A DNA stretch of 22,746 nt from positions 1-22,746 of the forward strand of contig CAYUBD010000014.1 in NCBI GenBank assembly GCA_964442905.1, given 5' to 3'. Both the position numbers and the translations under genes were made by a program. Shown in pieces: positions 1-7,574 of the stretch (the first letter of the stretch is position 1; each line of letters begins with the position of its first letter). This DNA comes from JAFGFG01 sp964442905 (lineage in GTDB: Archaea > Aenigmatarchaeota > Aenigmatarchaeia > QMZP01 > JAFGSV01). The notes under the pieces are model-generated. The model searched no databases, was not told the DNA's origin, and saw nothing but the letters and a program-made list of their open reading frames with translations.

Positions 1-57
1 AGCGAACCAGCTGGTCCGAAGGGTGCCACGTTGCTGTTCCAGGCCGCGTTAGGTTAA
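1..57 (+). CDS. Possible 3' end of an upstream gene (partial)
   Basis: Frame 1 is open from the window edge for 18 codons and ends in TAA at 55-57. The predicted tail reads roughly SEPAGPKGATLLFQAALG. It stops just before the TATA-like box of the next gene, which is where an upstream same-strand gene would end. The stretch is too short to assign to a family, and an 18-codon open frame can occur by chance. Confidence 0.3.
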   Translation, partial: SEPAGPKGATLLFQAALG

Positions 58-66
58 AGATATAAG
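56..66 (+). promoter_or_regulatory. TATA-like promoter of the 88-1260 gene
   Basis: The element AAAGATATAAG is centred about 25 nt upstream of the ATG at 88. That spacing would put the transcription start at the start codon, giving a leaderless mRNA. No Shine-Dalgarno motif precedes the ATG. Confidence 0.6.
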
Positions 67-87
67 CGATGCACAAACATTATAATA

Positions 88-1260
88 ATGGGATTTCTTG
101 GTATATCGTTCCCGCGCAGCATTATAGTGTTGCCCGTCACAATCGCATTCCTTTTGATTTCTTCAGTCCAGCCTGCGCACGCAATAGGCATATCACCGCC
201 ATTGATTGATATAACATTCGAGCCCGGATTCACAAAAACGTACAGCTTTTACGTGAGAAACACTGGCGATGGCCAGTTTCCGGTAGCCATAAAGGCTGAC
301 GGCGAGTTCGCAGAATACATAAAGCCAAGTATGGATTATGCACTTCTGGCGCCACGCCAATTGAAGACATTCACTGTCACAATAGAACTTCCTCAGGAGA
401 TAGAGAAGCCCGGCCTTCACATCTCAACAGTGAGGGCAGAACAATACCGTGAGGACGCCGGCGAGGATTCAGGAACGGTCTCTGCCTATGCGGCAGTAAG
501 TGCACTGATATACGTCAGGGTTCCATATCCAGGAAAATACATTGAGACAGCACTCTCGGCTGGCAATATAAATCTCGGCGAGCCTATGGAATTCGGACTC
601 TCGTTCACCAGCCGCGGGGAAGAAAATACCACGGTAAACGGTAATATAAAGGTCTATGACCAGGATGATAAAAACATCGCGACGCTCTATTTCAATGATA
701 TTTTCGTGTCTTCGAAAGGCTCTGCTGCAACCAGCTTGACATGGGAAACCGAAGGGCTTCCTGCGGGCAGATACAGGGCTGTCGCTGAGACTGATTACGG
801 GGGAAATAAGCCGTCTGTTGCATCAAAGGAATTCAAGATAGGTGACGTGCTGCTCCAGATAGAAAATATAACATATGGCGAGATTTACACGAATGAGATA
901 GCCAAGTTCAATCTGATAGTGGAAAGCTACTGGAACGAGGAGATAGATGATGTTTTCGTGACAATGGATGTCTTCGATGGCAGCAAAGAAATATTCAGCG
1001 CCAAAAGTGAAAGCTTTGACATAAAATCCTGGGCATCAAGCAATGTGGCACTCTTCTGGGATGTGGGAGACATTGATGATGGCGATTACAGGGTAGAGTT
1101 CAATGTAAACTACCTCGACAAAAAAAGCATGAAAACCATACAGGTGGAAGTCAAAACTGAGCAGGATATGTTCATTCTCATTGCGATATTGCTAATAGCA
1201 GTCATCGCAACGCTGCTGGCAGTGCTGATATACCGCAGAAAAAAACGTAAAAAGAAATAA
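88..1260 (+). CDS. Secreted Ig-like membrane-anchored protein (390 aa)
   Basis: Residues 1-33 form a signal peptide ending in an AHA-type cleavage site. The extracellular part looks like two or three beta-sandwich modules. The first (about 34-150) opens with ISPPLIDITFEPG and has the look of the extracellular Ig-like folds used by chaperone-like or WxL-interacting-type proteins; that resemblance is by eye only. Further Ig-like modules cover about 150-250 and 255-350. One membrane helix (about 360-382) follows, ending in a short tail of about ten basic residues. The topology, an Ig-rich ectodomain with a C-terminal anchor, is that of BatD-type proteins. It heads a four-gene envelope block convergent with a MoxR/VWA cluster. 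The start is supported by the TATA-like element 25 nt upstream. The precise function is unknown. Confidence 0.85.
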   Translation: MGFLGISFPRSIIVLPVTIAFLLISSVQPAHAIGISPPLIDITFEPGFTKTYSFYVRNTGDGQFPVAIKADGEFAEYIKPSMDYALLAPRQLKTFTVTIELPQEIEKPGLHISTVRAEQYREDAGEDSGTVSAYAAVSALIYVRVPYPGKYIETALSAGNINLGEPMEFGLSFTSRGEENTTVNGNIKVYDQDDKNIATLYFNDIFVSSKGSAATSLTWETEGLPAGRYRAVAETDYGGNKPSVASKEFKIGDVLLQIENITYGEIYTNEIAKFNLIVESYWNEEIDDVFVTMDVFDGSKEIFSAKSESFDIKSWASSNVALFWDVGDIDDGDYRVEFNVNYLDKKSMKTIQVEVKTEQDMFILIAILLIAVIATLLAVLIYRRKKRKKK

Positions 1261-1306
1261 CCGGACTTTGGGATGTTGTATGTTAAACATGATGCGTAGG
1301 ATTGAC

Positions 1307-1726
1307 ATGAAGACCTCGCTTTTACTTGTGGTTTTGGCAGTTTCCCTTTCTGTCCTGGCGTCACTTGTGTTCTTCTGGTTTTTCAATATCAATACTGTTT
1401 ATGACGTAAAAATGTTTTCCATGGATCTCACAGTGATGAGTACTATGGGTTTTCATGTCGGCGATGATGCCATACATTTCGGGCATATACCGCCCGGCGG
1501 CGGCGGCATGAAGGAAATGCATATAGAAGTGGGTAAGCGTAGGACCGTAGTATGGATAGAAGCTGAGGGAAATATAAGCGAGTGGATAAGCATCTCAGAA
1601 AACGATTTCGTCGTTGAACCCTTTTCCAACAAAAGCATAGAAGTTTTTGTCAATGTTCCTGATGACGCCCCTTTGAACACATATTATGAAGGAAACATCA
1701 CGGTCCTGCTGAAAAATGCATTATAA
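1307..1726 (+). CDS. Small anchored extracellular Ig-like protein
   Basis: An N-terminal hydrophobic helix (TSLLLVVLAVSLSVLASLVF) immediately follows the chosen Met. After it comes a roughly 100-residue extracellular beta-rich domain containing a GHIPPGGGGMKE loop and closing with a strand pattern typical of Ig/NEW3-like domains (SIEVFVNVPDDAP...YYEGNITVLL). There are three potential N-glycosylation sequons. The open frame extends upstream through ATGs at 1292, 1289 and 1280 and a TTG at 1268. I chose 1307 because AGG at 1298-1300 gives a weak Shine-Dalgarno at proper spacing and the helix starts directly afterwards; 1292 is a fair alternative, adding two arginines. It lies a few nucleotides after the upstream gene and is probably cotranscribed with it. 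The family is not recognised. Confidence 0.75.
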   Translation: MKTSLLLVVLAVSLSVLASLVFFWFFNINTVYDVKMFSMDLTVMSTMGFHVGDDAIHFGHIPPGGGGMKEMHIEVGKRRTVVWIEAEGNISEWISISENDFVVEPFSNKSIEVFVNVPDDAPLNTYYEGNITVLLKNAL

Positions 1727-1735
1727 TTTTATAGA
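1727..1735 (+). promoter_or_regulatory. TATA-like promoter of the 1756-3744 gene
   Basis: TTTTATAGA is centred about 25 nt before the ATG at 1756, directly after the upstream stop codon. This fits a leaderless transcript and a second transcription unit starting here. Confidence 0.55.
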
Positions 1736-1755
1736 TTTGCCCCCAAATAATAAAT

Positions 1756-3744
1756 ATGATTCTTTTTGGGGGTCGGTCGAGCAACCGGGTACTTGCCATT
1801 CTTGCTGTAGTTCTCATAATAGTTTCAACTTTTAACATCTTCATTGCAGTTGAGGTGAAAGAGATGAGAAAAGGTATAAGCGCCCACATAACATCGGCTG
1901 AGGGTCATGTATACCTCTGCTCGGCCGAAATCCCTATAATAACCGGAAACACGTACCATGAAGTTGAACAGGACTACTTTTATTCATATGACTTCAATGC
2001 CACAGGAGAATCAGGAAGTTCAGTCAATTTCACAGACAACACAAGCATATTCAATATAACCTCTGATACAGGCATCGTGAGCTTCACACCAGGTAATGAT
2101 AATGTCGGTGTTCACTCGGTGATGATAGCCGCAACAGAGACAACATGTAATTCTTTCCATGACGAGATTCATGCGACGTTCAATATAACCAACAGGAACG
2201 ACCCGCCATACCTCATATCCATTGTACTGGAGAATGTCAGCAGCCCCGGAACCAACACGACTTACTACTTTGACACGATGTCAGGTCCGGTTGAGCTGTG
2301 GGAGGATGAAACATATAATATGAGCATAATCGCCGATGACCCTGATCTGTACCTCCCACCGCCATATGCAGAGCTGCTGGAGTACTTTGTCGGTCCTCCT
2401 GGCATCCTCTTCATACTTGATAATGACACGGGTACGGCACAGTTCACTCCGCTCCAATTTGAAGTGGGCTCATACCAGTTCAAGTTCACTGTCATAGATG
2501 AAGAACCGGAATCAGATGAGAGTGACTTTATAGACTTTGTCGTCTACAATGTGAACGACCCCCCTGTACTGGAGAACAAAACCATGCTCACCATAAGGAC
2601 TGCAGACTCGGGTCTGCCTTTCTATTTGGATGTGAATGCCACTGATGAGGAGCTTGACACGCTTTTTTATAATGTGACTTTCCTGGAATGCAACCAGACA
2701 TTTAGAAATGCGACTGAACAGAACTGCACAATTTTCTACATGGATACATCCAGCGGGGTTATAGATTTCACGCCGTTGTTAATCGATGTAGGAAACTACA
2801 CCCTCAATTACACTGTGAATGACGGGAATGGGGGGTGGGATTGGCACACAGGTAATTTCACTGTTGTGGAGATTGAAAACCATGCGCCTAACATAACGGA
2901 CTGGCAGCCTTTCGAGTACAACGTTACTATATATGAAGGCCGCTCACAGGACTTCAACATAACAGTTGTCGACCCGGACAGCGGCACAAACACCGTGTCT
3001 ACAGAATGGCTCATAAACGGCCAGGTTGTCGCTCAGGATGTTTACACCTACGTGCTCAACACGAGTTATGACGATTCAGGCGTCTATAACATAACGGTCA
3101 TCGCCAACGACGGGCATTATGCCCTCCCGCTCAGCGATTCTCATGAATGGAACCTCATAGTGCTGGACAGGAAGCCTCCAACCCCCAGCAAAAGAGGTGG
3201 TGGAATATTCGGCGGCGCTCCATGTATAGAGAACTGGAGATGCACGGTATGGTCCGAGTGCCCGAAGGACGGCGTGCAGACAAGGACGTGCATTGACCTT
3301 TCCGACTGCGGCAGGCCTGAAAATGCACCATGGCAGACAAGGCACTGCATGTACACACCAAATCCGACATGCTTTGATGGATTAGAGAACTGCCACGACG
3401 GCGCATGTGAAATACTGACCGACTGCGGCGGACCGTGTTCACCCTGTCCGACCTGCTCTGACGGCATTCTTAACTGCCACGTGAACGGACAGTGTGAAGA
3501 GAATGTCGACTGCGGCGGTCCATGCAAGCCATGCATAGAACCTCCTATGGTTGCAGTCTGCGGAAACGGGGTTTGCGAAGCAGGCGAGCTTTACGACTGC
3601 ACGGAAGACTGCTTCGATTTCTGGATCGACATAATGATATTCGTGGTTATACTCGTGTTATTAATAATAACATCAATACTGCTGTACATATACAGGAAGG
3701 AAACTGTCCTCCTCTATGTATACAGGAGAGTGAAAGGGGAATAG
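1756..3744 (+). CDS. Cadherin-like/Cys-rich surface protein (662 aa)
   Basis: A signal-anchor helix occupies about residues 12-32. Repeats of 100-120 aa follow, marked by FTP-x(4)-VG-x-[YH]-x(7)-V motifs at about residues 110, 230 and 338 and a related SGVYNITVIANDG near 443. Linkers of the NVNDPP type are characteristic of cadherin-like/dystroglycan-like (CADG) folds. Residues about 488-532 are a thrombospondin type 1-like module (WRCTVWSEC then GVQTRTC). Two tandem Cys repeats with DCGGPC cores follow (about 536-595), then a CGNGVCEAGE motif near 601. A membrane helix (about 618-643) and a short basic tail end the protein. Many N-x-S/T sequons suggest heavy glycosylation. It is probably an adhesin or structural envelope protein facing outward; its ligand cannot be told. 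The ATG is backed by a TATA-like element at leaderless spacing. Confidence 0.85.
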   Translation: MILFGGRSSNRVLAILAVVLIIVSTFNIFIAVEVKEMRKGISAHITSAEGHVYLCSAEIPIITGNTYHEVEQDYFYSYDFNATGESGSSVNFTDNTSIFNITSDTGIVSFTPGNDNVGVHSVMIAATETTCNSFHDEIHATFNITNRNDPPYLISIVLENVSSPGTNTTYYFDTMSGPVELWEDETYNMSIIADDPDLYLPPPYAELLEYFVGPPGILFILDNDTGTAQFTPLQFEVGSYQFKFTVIDEEPESDESDFIDFVVYNVNDPPVLENKTMLTIRTADSGLPFYLDVNATDEELDTLFYNVTFLECNQTFRNATEQNCTIFYMDTSSGVIDFTPLLIDVGNYTLNYTVNDGNGGWDWHTGNFTVVEIENHAPNITDWQPFEYNVTIYEGRSQDFNITVVDPDSGTNTVSTEWLINGQVVAQDVYTYVLNTSYDDSGVYNITVIANDGHYALPLSDSHEWNLIVLDRKPPTPSKRGGGIFGGAPCIENWRCTVWSECPKDGVQTRTCIDLSDCGRPENAPWQTRHCMYTPNPTCFDGLENCHDGACEILTDCGGPCSPCPTCSDGILNCHVNGQCEENVDCGGPCKPCIEPPMVAVCGNGVCEAGELYDCTEDCFDFWIDIMIFVVILVLLIITSILLYIYRKETVLLYVYRRVKGE

Positions 3745-3745
3745 G

Positions 3746-4624
3746 ATGATTGAGATTAGATACATGCTGATAGCAGTTGCCTGCGTTCTGATACTGCTCA
3801 TATCACTCATCACGATGAAATACAGGAAACTTCTCAGGACAAGGGCAATCGAAATGAGCAGGGAAGATGTTGTTGGAAGGCTCTTTCTGAGGAAGATAAG
3901 GAAACTGGGAGAATCTGCAGGCAAGGACGAGCCAGGGGAACTTTTCAGGAAGCTTAACACGATAATGAGGAACTTCTTCAGCGAGCTCTATGAGATTGCA
4001 TATGAATTCGCCTATGTTGAGCTGAACGAAGAGCTGGTGAAGAAAGGAATCGAAGAGGACATACGAAACACCATTATAGATTACACCATGCAGATGGCGC
4101 AGTCAGAATACAGTGGCCAGAAAATGAGAGAGCAGGAATTCTATTATCTGCTCGGAAAATCCGTAAAAATAATAGAAAAGGTCACTGGCCATGATGAAGA
4201 GGAACCTACAGGAAGCAAGCAAGCTGAAGAGAAGCTGAAAGAACATGCAGTCCCCTCCGAGAAGCCTGCAGGGAAGGAAGAAGTGCAGTCCGGCAAGGAA
4301 CCTGCGCAGAAGGGACCAGAGCCGGAAAAGCCGGGAAAGAAGCCTGAAGTACCACACAAAGAAGAGCCCGGGAAAGGAATGTCAATAACAAAAGAGGACA
4401 AGGGAAAGGTTGACAAGCTCAGGCGCCTGCTTGTATCAGCTGAAATGAACATTAGTGAAAAGAAGCCAAGGGAAGCCATGGACAGTTACATAGACCTTAG
4501 GGTGATATACGACAGCCTTGCGCCCGGCCTGAAGGTGAAGATGAATCCGGAAGCCATGAGGATAATAGCAATCTACAATACGCTTCTGAAGGAATACAAG
4601 GACGTGCTTGCAGGAAAGAAATGA
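3746..4624 (+). CDS. Membrane-anchored cytoplasmic helical protein (292 aa)
   Basis: An N-terminal helix (about residues 3-24) is followed by a basic stretch, so the rest should be cytoplasmic. Residues about 50-155 are helical, with a pattern (LFRKLNTIMRNFFSELY, then YVELNEELVKKGIEED, then AQSEYSG) reminiscent of the helical domains of DUF4381/DUF4129-type proteins found in MoxR/VWA clusters; this is by eye. A low-complexity Pro/Glu/Lys linker spans about 150-215. The last 70 residues form a TPR-like helical hairpin. The start is one nucleotide after the upstream stop, with an AAAGGGGA Shine-Dalgarno inside the upstream gene, so the two are translationally coupled. Its stop lies 4 nt from that of the convergent VWA gene. 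A scaffold role linking surface proteins to the MoxR cluster is inference. Confidence 0.8.
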   Translation: MIEIRYMLIAVACVLILLISLITMKYRKLLRTRAIEMSREDVVGRLFLRKIRKLGESAGKDEPGELFRKLNTIMRNFFSELYEIAYEFAYVELNEELVKKGIEEDIRNTIIDYTMQMAQSEYSGQKMREQEFYYLLGKSVKIIEKVTGHDEEEPTGSKQAEEKLKEHAVPSEKPAGKEEVQSGKEPAQKGPEPEKPGKKPEVPHKEEPGKGMSITKEDKGKVDKLRRLLVSAEMNISEKKPREAMDSYIDLRVIYDSLAPGLKVKMNPEAMRIIAIYNTLLKEYKDVLAGKK

Positions 4625-4628
4625 TAAC

Positions 4629-5513
4629 TCACGGTATAGTCCTGTATTTAGTGTTGACCAGCACGAGTTCTGCGATGAAAAGCAAAAGCGCAATGAGCAT
4701 CAGATAGGATGTCAGGTCAATCGAAATATCCCTGTCGCTTCCGGTCGCTATCGTTCTGAATGCATCCAGAAGCTCTTCCCCGGTCTTGGCCCTGTAGAAG
4801 CTCCCGTCTGTCTCATTCGCGATTCTTTCAAGCGTTTCGATATCCACACCTACATAGAACGTCGTGTTGCCGATGACCGCACCTTCATCTGTCCCCACGG
4901 CTATCGTGTTTATGCTCACATCGAATTTCTTGGCATACTTGAGGGCATCGTCTATGGATATGCCTATGTTGTTTTCCCCGTCCGTAAGCAGTATTATGGA
5001 CTTCTTTTTTCCACCTGCGAGTAGAATGTCAGATGAAGATACGATGGCTTCCCCCATGGCGGTTCCCCCTGTTATCAATGTATCAACACCGTCAATCGCG
5101 CTGATGATATCTTCCTTGCTGTCCGTCAGTTCCTGTTCAACGAAGCCCGTGCCTGCAAAACTGAGGACGCCCATCTTTGTGCCCTCGGGGACTGTTTCCA
5201 CGAAAAGAGCGGCAGCATCCTTAGCGGCTGCCAGCCTGTTGGGATCATAATCCTGGGCAAGCATGCTGGCAGAGGCGTCTATGGCCAATGCGAAGTCGGA
5301 ATCCGTGACCGTGCCCTGGTAGATGAACACAGTCCCGGACACGGCCAGTACGAGGAACACCAGTGTAAGCACCCTTATAAGCAGGAGCGGGTAGTTCCTG
5401 CTGAGTATCTTCGTCCCAAAAACCTGTTCCATCGCCTTGTAGTTCGCGAACACCATGGCCTTCCTTTCTATCTTCTTCAGGCTGATGAAATGCACCAGCA
5501 GTAGCGCCGGCAC
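4629..5513 (-). CDS. BatA-like VWA-domain membrane protein
   Basis: Residues 75-255 (numbered from the GTG at 5513) form a von Willebrand factor A domain with an intact MIDAS: D79-A-S81-A-S83, T151 in GGTAMG, and D178 in LLTDGEN. Helices lie at about 42-65 before and 268-286 after the domain. The domain should face the same side as in bacterial BatA/BatB proteins and bind a metal-dependent partner. The GTG start is doubtful: the frame stays open upstream and adds ISPLYLWFFIFV, which with PALLLVHF completes the first membrane helix typical of BatA (helix, helix, VWA, helix). The only upstream start-like codons are ATC at 5546 and ATT at 5561, so the true start is unresolved. It is the last gene of a MoxR-DUF58-VWA operon. 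Confidence 0.9.
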   Translation of the reverse strand: MPALLLVHFISLKKIERKAMVFANYKAMEQVFGTKILSRNYPLLLIRVLTLVFLVLAVSGTVFIYQGTVTDSDFALAIDASASMLAQDYDPNRLAAAKDAAALFVETVPEGTKMGVLSFAGTGFVEQELTDSKEDIISAIDGVDTLITGGTAMGEAIVSSSDILLAGGKKKSIILLTDGENNIGISIDDALKYAKKFDVSINTIAVGTDEGAVIGNTTFYVGVDIETLERIANETDGSFYRAKTGEELLDAFRTIATGSDRDISIDLTSYLMLIALLLFIAELVLVNTKYRTIP

Positions 5514-5551
5514 AAATATGAAAAACCACAGATAGAGCGGACTGATGAATG

Positions 5552-6445
5552 TTACCTCAATAGCAATTCCCTCCTCTTCAGGAATTTTATTATGGGCATC
5601 ACGAAGCCTTCTTTGGTTGAAACCTCAAGGAAATCCCAGTTACCCGCCCTGAACGATGATTTCATCCTTTCATCATTCAGTCTGACAAACCTCTCATACT
5701 CCATCCTGTCCTTGTCGTCGCTGCCGACGAGCATCTCCCTGTCTGAAAATGGATCTGATATGACTATCTGCCCTGTCTCGGGCGGCAGTTTCCCATCTCT
5801 CGGGTCCCTGAGTATGATGGCTATACAGTCAAATTTACCCGCCGCGAGCTTGATATTCCTTTCCCAGTTTTCTTCCATGCCTATGAAATCAGATATGACA
5901 AAGGCCATGCCTTTCTCTCCGGTGGTGTTCATAATGAATTCCAGCGCGTTGCTCAGGTTATAGCCGCCTCCATAGTACTTGGCTGTAATCAGATGCTTGA
6001 GCATCATGTAGAAATGGTTATCTCCCTTCCCTGGCTCCACGAACTTGACAACCTTGTCTGAAAACATGACCAGTGCCACCCTGTCACCGCTCTGAAGAAT
6101 GAAATGCGCCAGCGCCGCGGCAATCTCTGCGGCGTACTCATGCTTCAGCTTCTCTGTTGAGCCGAAAAGCATGCTGGAACTGACATCAACGAGAATGAAG
6201 ATGTTCATATCCCGCTCCTCTTTGAACCGCCTGATAATCAGCTTATTTGCCCGCTTGCTGGCCTTCCAGTCTATGCTTGACGCATCATCGCTTGTGGTAT
6301 ATTCCCTGAAGTCCTCGAACTCCAGGCCCTTTCCTTTGAAAATCCGCCTGTACCTGCTCATAACCTTCGCTTCAGTCAGGACTTTCAGGGCCACCTCGAG
6401 TTCCCTAACGACAGAAGCAACGTTCATCCTGAGATGCTCTACCAT
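5552..6445 (-). CDS. DUF58 family protein (VWA-like, MoxR partner)
   Basis: The DUF58 signature is clear at about residues 39-64: GLEFEDFREYTTSDD followed by IDWKASKR. A VWA-like fold follows, with a MIDAS-type D87-V-S89-S90-S91 and an aspartate at 186 (VISDF). The MIDAS threonine position looks replaced (GGGYNLSNAL), so metal binding may be altered. There is no signal peptide or membrane helix, so it should be cytoplasmic. DUF58 proteins are regularly encoded next to MoxR ATPases and are thought to be their partners or substrates. The ATG directly abuts the stop of the MoxR gene (TGAATG), indicating translational coupling. The length of 297 aa is normal for the family. Confidence 0.95.
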   Translation of the reverse strand: MVEHLRMNVASVVRELEVALKVLTEAKVMSRYRRIFKGKGLEFEDFREYTTSDDASSIDWKASKRANKLIIRRFKEERDMNIFILVDVSSSMLFGSTEKLKHEYAAEIAAALAHFILQSGDRVALVMFSDKVVKFVEPGKGDNHFYMMLKHLITAKYYGGGYNLSNALEFIMNTTGEKGMAFVISDFIGMEENWERNIKLAAGKFDCIAIILRDPRDGKLPPETGQIVISDPFSDREMLVGSDDKDRMEYERFVRLNDERMKSSFRAGNWDFLEVSTKEGFVMPIIKFLKRRELLLR

Positions 6446-7435
6446 TCACGGCACCGGTACTTTTGAAAGAATCTCTGACACTATCTGGTCTGTGTTCACA
6501 TTCTCTCCCAGCCCTTCATAGTTCAGTATTATCCTGTGCCTCAGCACGTTATAGGCGATATCCTTTACATGCGACGGCGTCACAAACGTGTCACCCTTCA
6601 TCATCGCATTGGCCTTTGCGGCTGAAAAGAGGAATATCGATGCCCTGGGCGATGCTCCCCATTCTATGTACTTGCCGAACTCTATGCCGAACTTCTTGGA
6701 GTCCCTTGTCGCTTCAACCAGCTGGACTATATAACGTTCAACCTCAGGACCAACGTATATCTTCTTGGCGCTCTCCTGCATCTCAATCACCTTTTCAGGG
6801 CTGGTCACGGCTTTCAGGCCGTACTCATCGAATCCCTTTATCTGTATGTTCCTCTTGATGACCTCCACTTCCTCATTGAAGGTCGGATAACCCATATTAA
6901 TCTGGAATATGAACCTGTCAACCTGCGCTTCAGGGAGAGGGTACGTGCCGCTCGTCTCGATGGGGTTCTCGGTCGCAAGCACGAAGAATGGATTCATCAT
7001 CGGGAACGTCTCCTTCCCTATGGTGACCTGCTTCTCGGCCATGGCTTCGAGCATCGCGGACTGCACCTTTGGAGGCGCCCTGTTTATCTCGTCTGCAAGC
7101 ACGAAATTGGCGAAAACGGGCCCTTTTATGACATAGAAGCCCTTCTGCTCGTTGTATGCCGTCAAACCAGTTATGTCAGTGGGAAGGAGGTCAACTGTGA
7201 ACTGTATCCTGTTGAACTGGCCGCCTGTAGCTGCTGCCAGAGACCTGATGAGGACAGTCTTTGCTATACCCGGAACACCTTCCAGAAGGATATGACCGTT
7301 CGCCAGCAGCCCGTTAATGATAGTATCTATGATTTTCTCCTGACCCACGACAATCTTGGCTATTTCGCTTTTTACGGTCTTGATAATCTTCTGGTATTCG
7401 GGTATTTTAGATTTGAGAAATGCCTCATCATCCAT
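6446..7435 (-). CDS. moxR: MoxR-type AAA+ ATPase
   Basis: This is a complete MoxR-family AAA+ protein of normal length (329 aa). The Walker A motif GVPGIAKT spans residues 53-60, with the Ala-Lys-Thr variant usual for MoxR. Walker B is LADEINRAPPK (113-123), sensor 1 is ATENPIE (155-160), and an arginine-finger region EAQVDRF lies at 169-175. The C-terminal helical lid contains GASPRAS, the sensor 2 region. MoxR proteins act as chaperone-like ATPases that activate or assemble partner complexes together with VWA proteins. It is the first gene of the operon with DUF58 and the BatA-like VWA protein. A TATA-like element 25 nt upstream of the ATG suggests leaderless initiation. The divergent neighbour is the giant surface protein gene at 7575. 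Confidence 0.97.
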   Translation of the reverse strand: MDDEAFLKSKIPEYQKIIKTVKSEIAKIVVGQEKIIDTIINGLLANGHILLEGVPGIAKTVLIRSLAAATGGQFNRIQFTVDLLPTDITGLTAYNEQKGFYVIKGPVFANFVLADEINRAPPKVQSAMLEAMAEKQVTIGKETFPMMNPFFVLATENPIETSGTYPLPEAQVDRFIFQINMGYPTFNEEVEVIKRNIQIKGFDEYGLKAVTSPEKVIEMQESAKKIYVGPEVERYIVQLVEATRDSKKFGIEFGKYIEWGASPRASIFLFSAAKANAMMKGDTFVTPSHVKDIAYNVLRHRIILNYEGLGENVNTDQIVSEILSKVPVP

Positions 7436-7455
7436 AATAATGTAATTCGTGAGCC

Positions 7456-7465
7456 AGATATAAAT
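7456..7465 (-). promoter_or_regulatory. TATA-like promoter of the MoxR operon
   Basis: On the minus strand the element reads ATTTATATCT and is centred 25 nt before the ATG at 7435. This fits a leaderless operon transcript covering MoxR, DUF58 and the VWA protein. Confidence 0.6.
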
Positions 7466-7536
7466 GTGTTCAAGAACGCTGTTTAGAGTCCCAACTTACC
7501 CAAACAGAAATAATGCATTCCAGTCAACCAATTAAC

Positions 7537-7545
7537 CTATATTAA
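7537..7545 (+). promoter_or_regulatory. TATA-like promoter of the giant surface protein
   Basis: CTATATTAA is centred about 34 nt before the ATG at 7575, so a leader of about 8 nt is expected; it contains AGGT just before the ATG. The 139-nt stretch 7436-7574 between the divergent genes holds this promoter and the MoxR promoter; nothing else was seen there. Confidence 0.45.
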
Positions 7546-7574
7546 CGTTTCCAGACAATTATAAACAGGTAAAA

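Noticed and set aside
3076..3536. Minus-strand open frames opposite the Cys-rich region
   Set aside because: They are antisense to the Cys-rich part of the 662-aa surface protein, whose repeats and membrane helix are consistent. They have no promoter or Shine-Dalgarno motif.
4608..5250. Plus-strand open frames inside the VWA gene
   Set aside because: The VWA reading frame has an intact MIDAS and membrane helices; these plus-strand frames have no domain and begin inside the end of the 292-aa gene.
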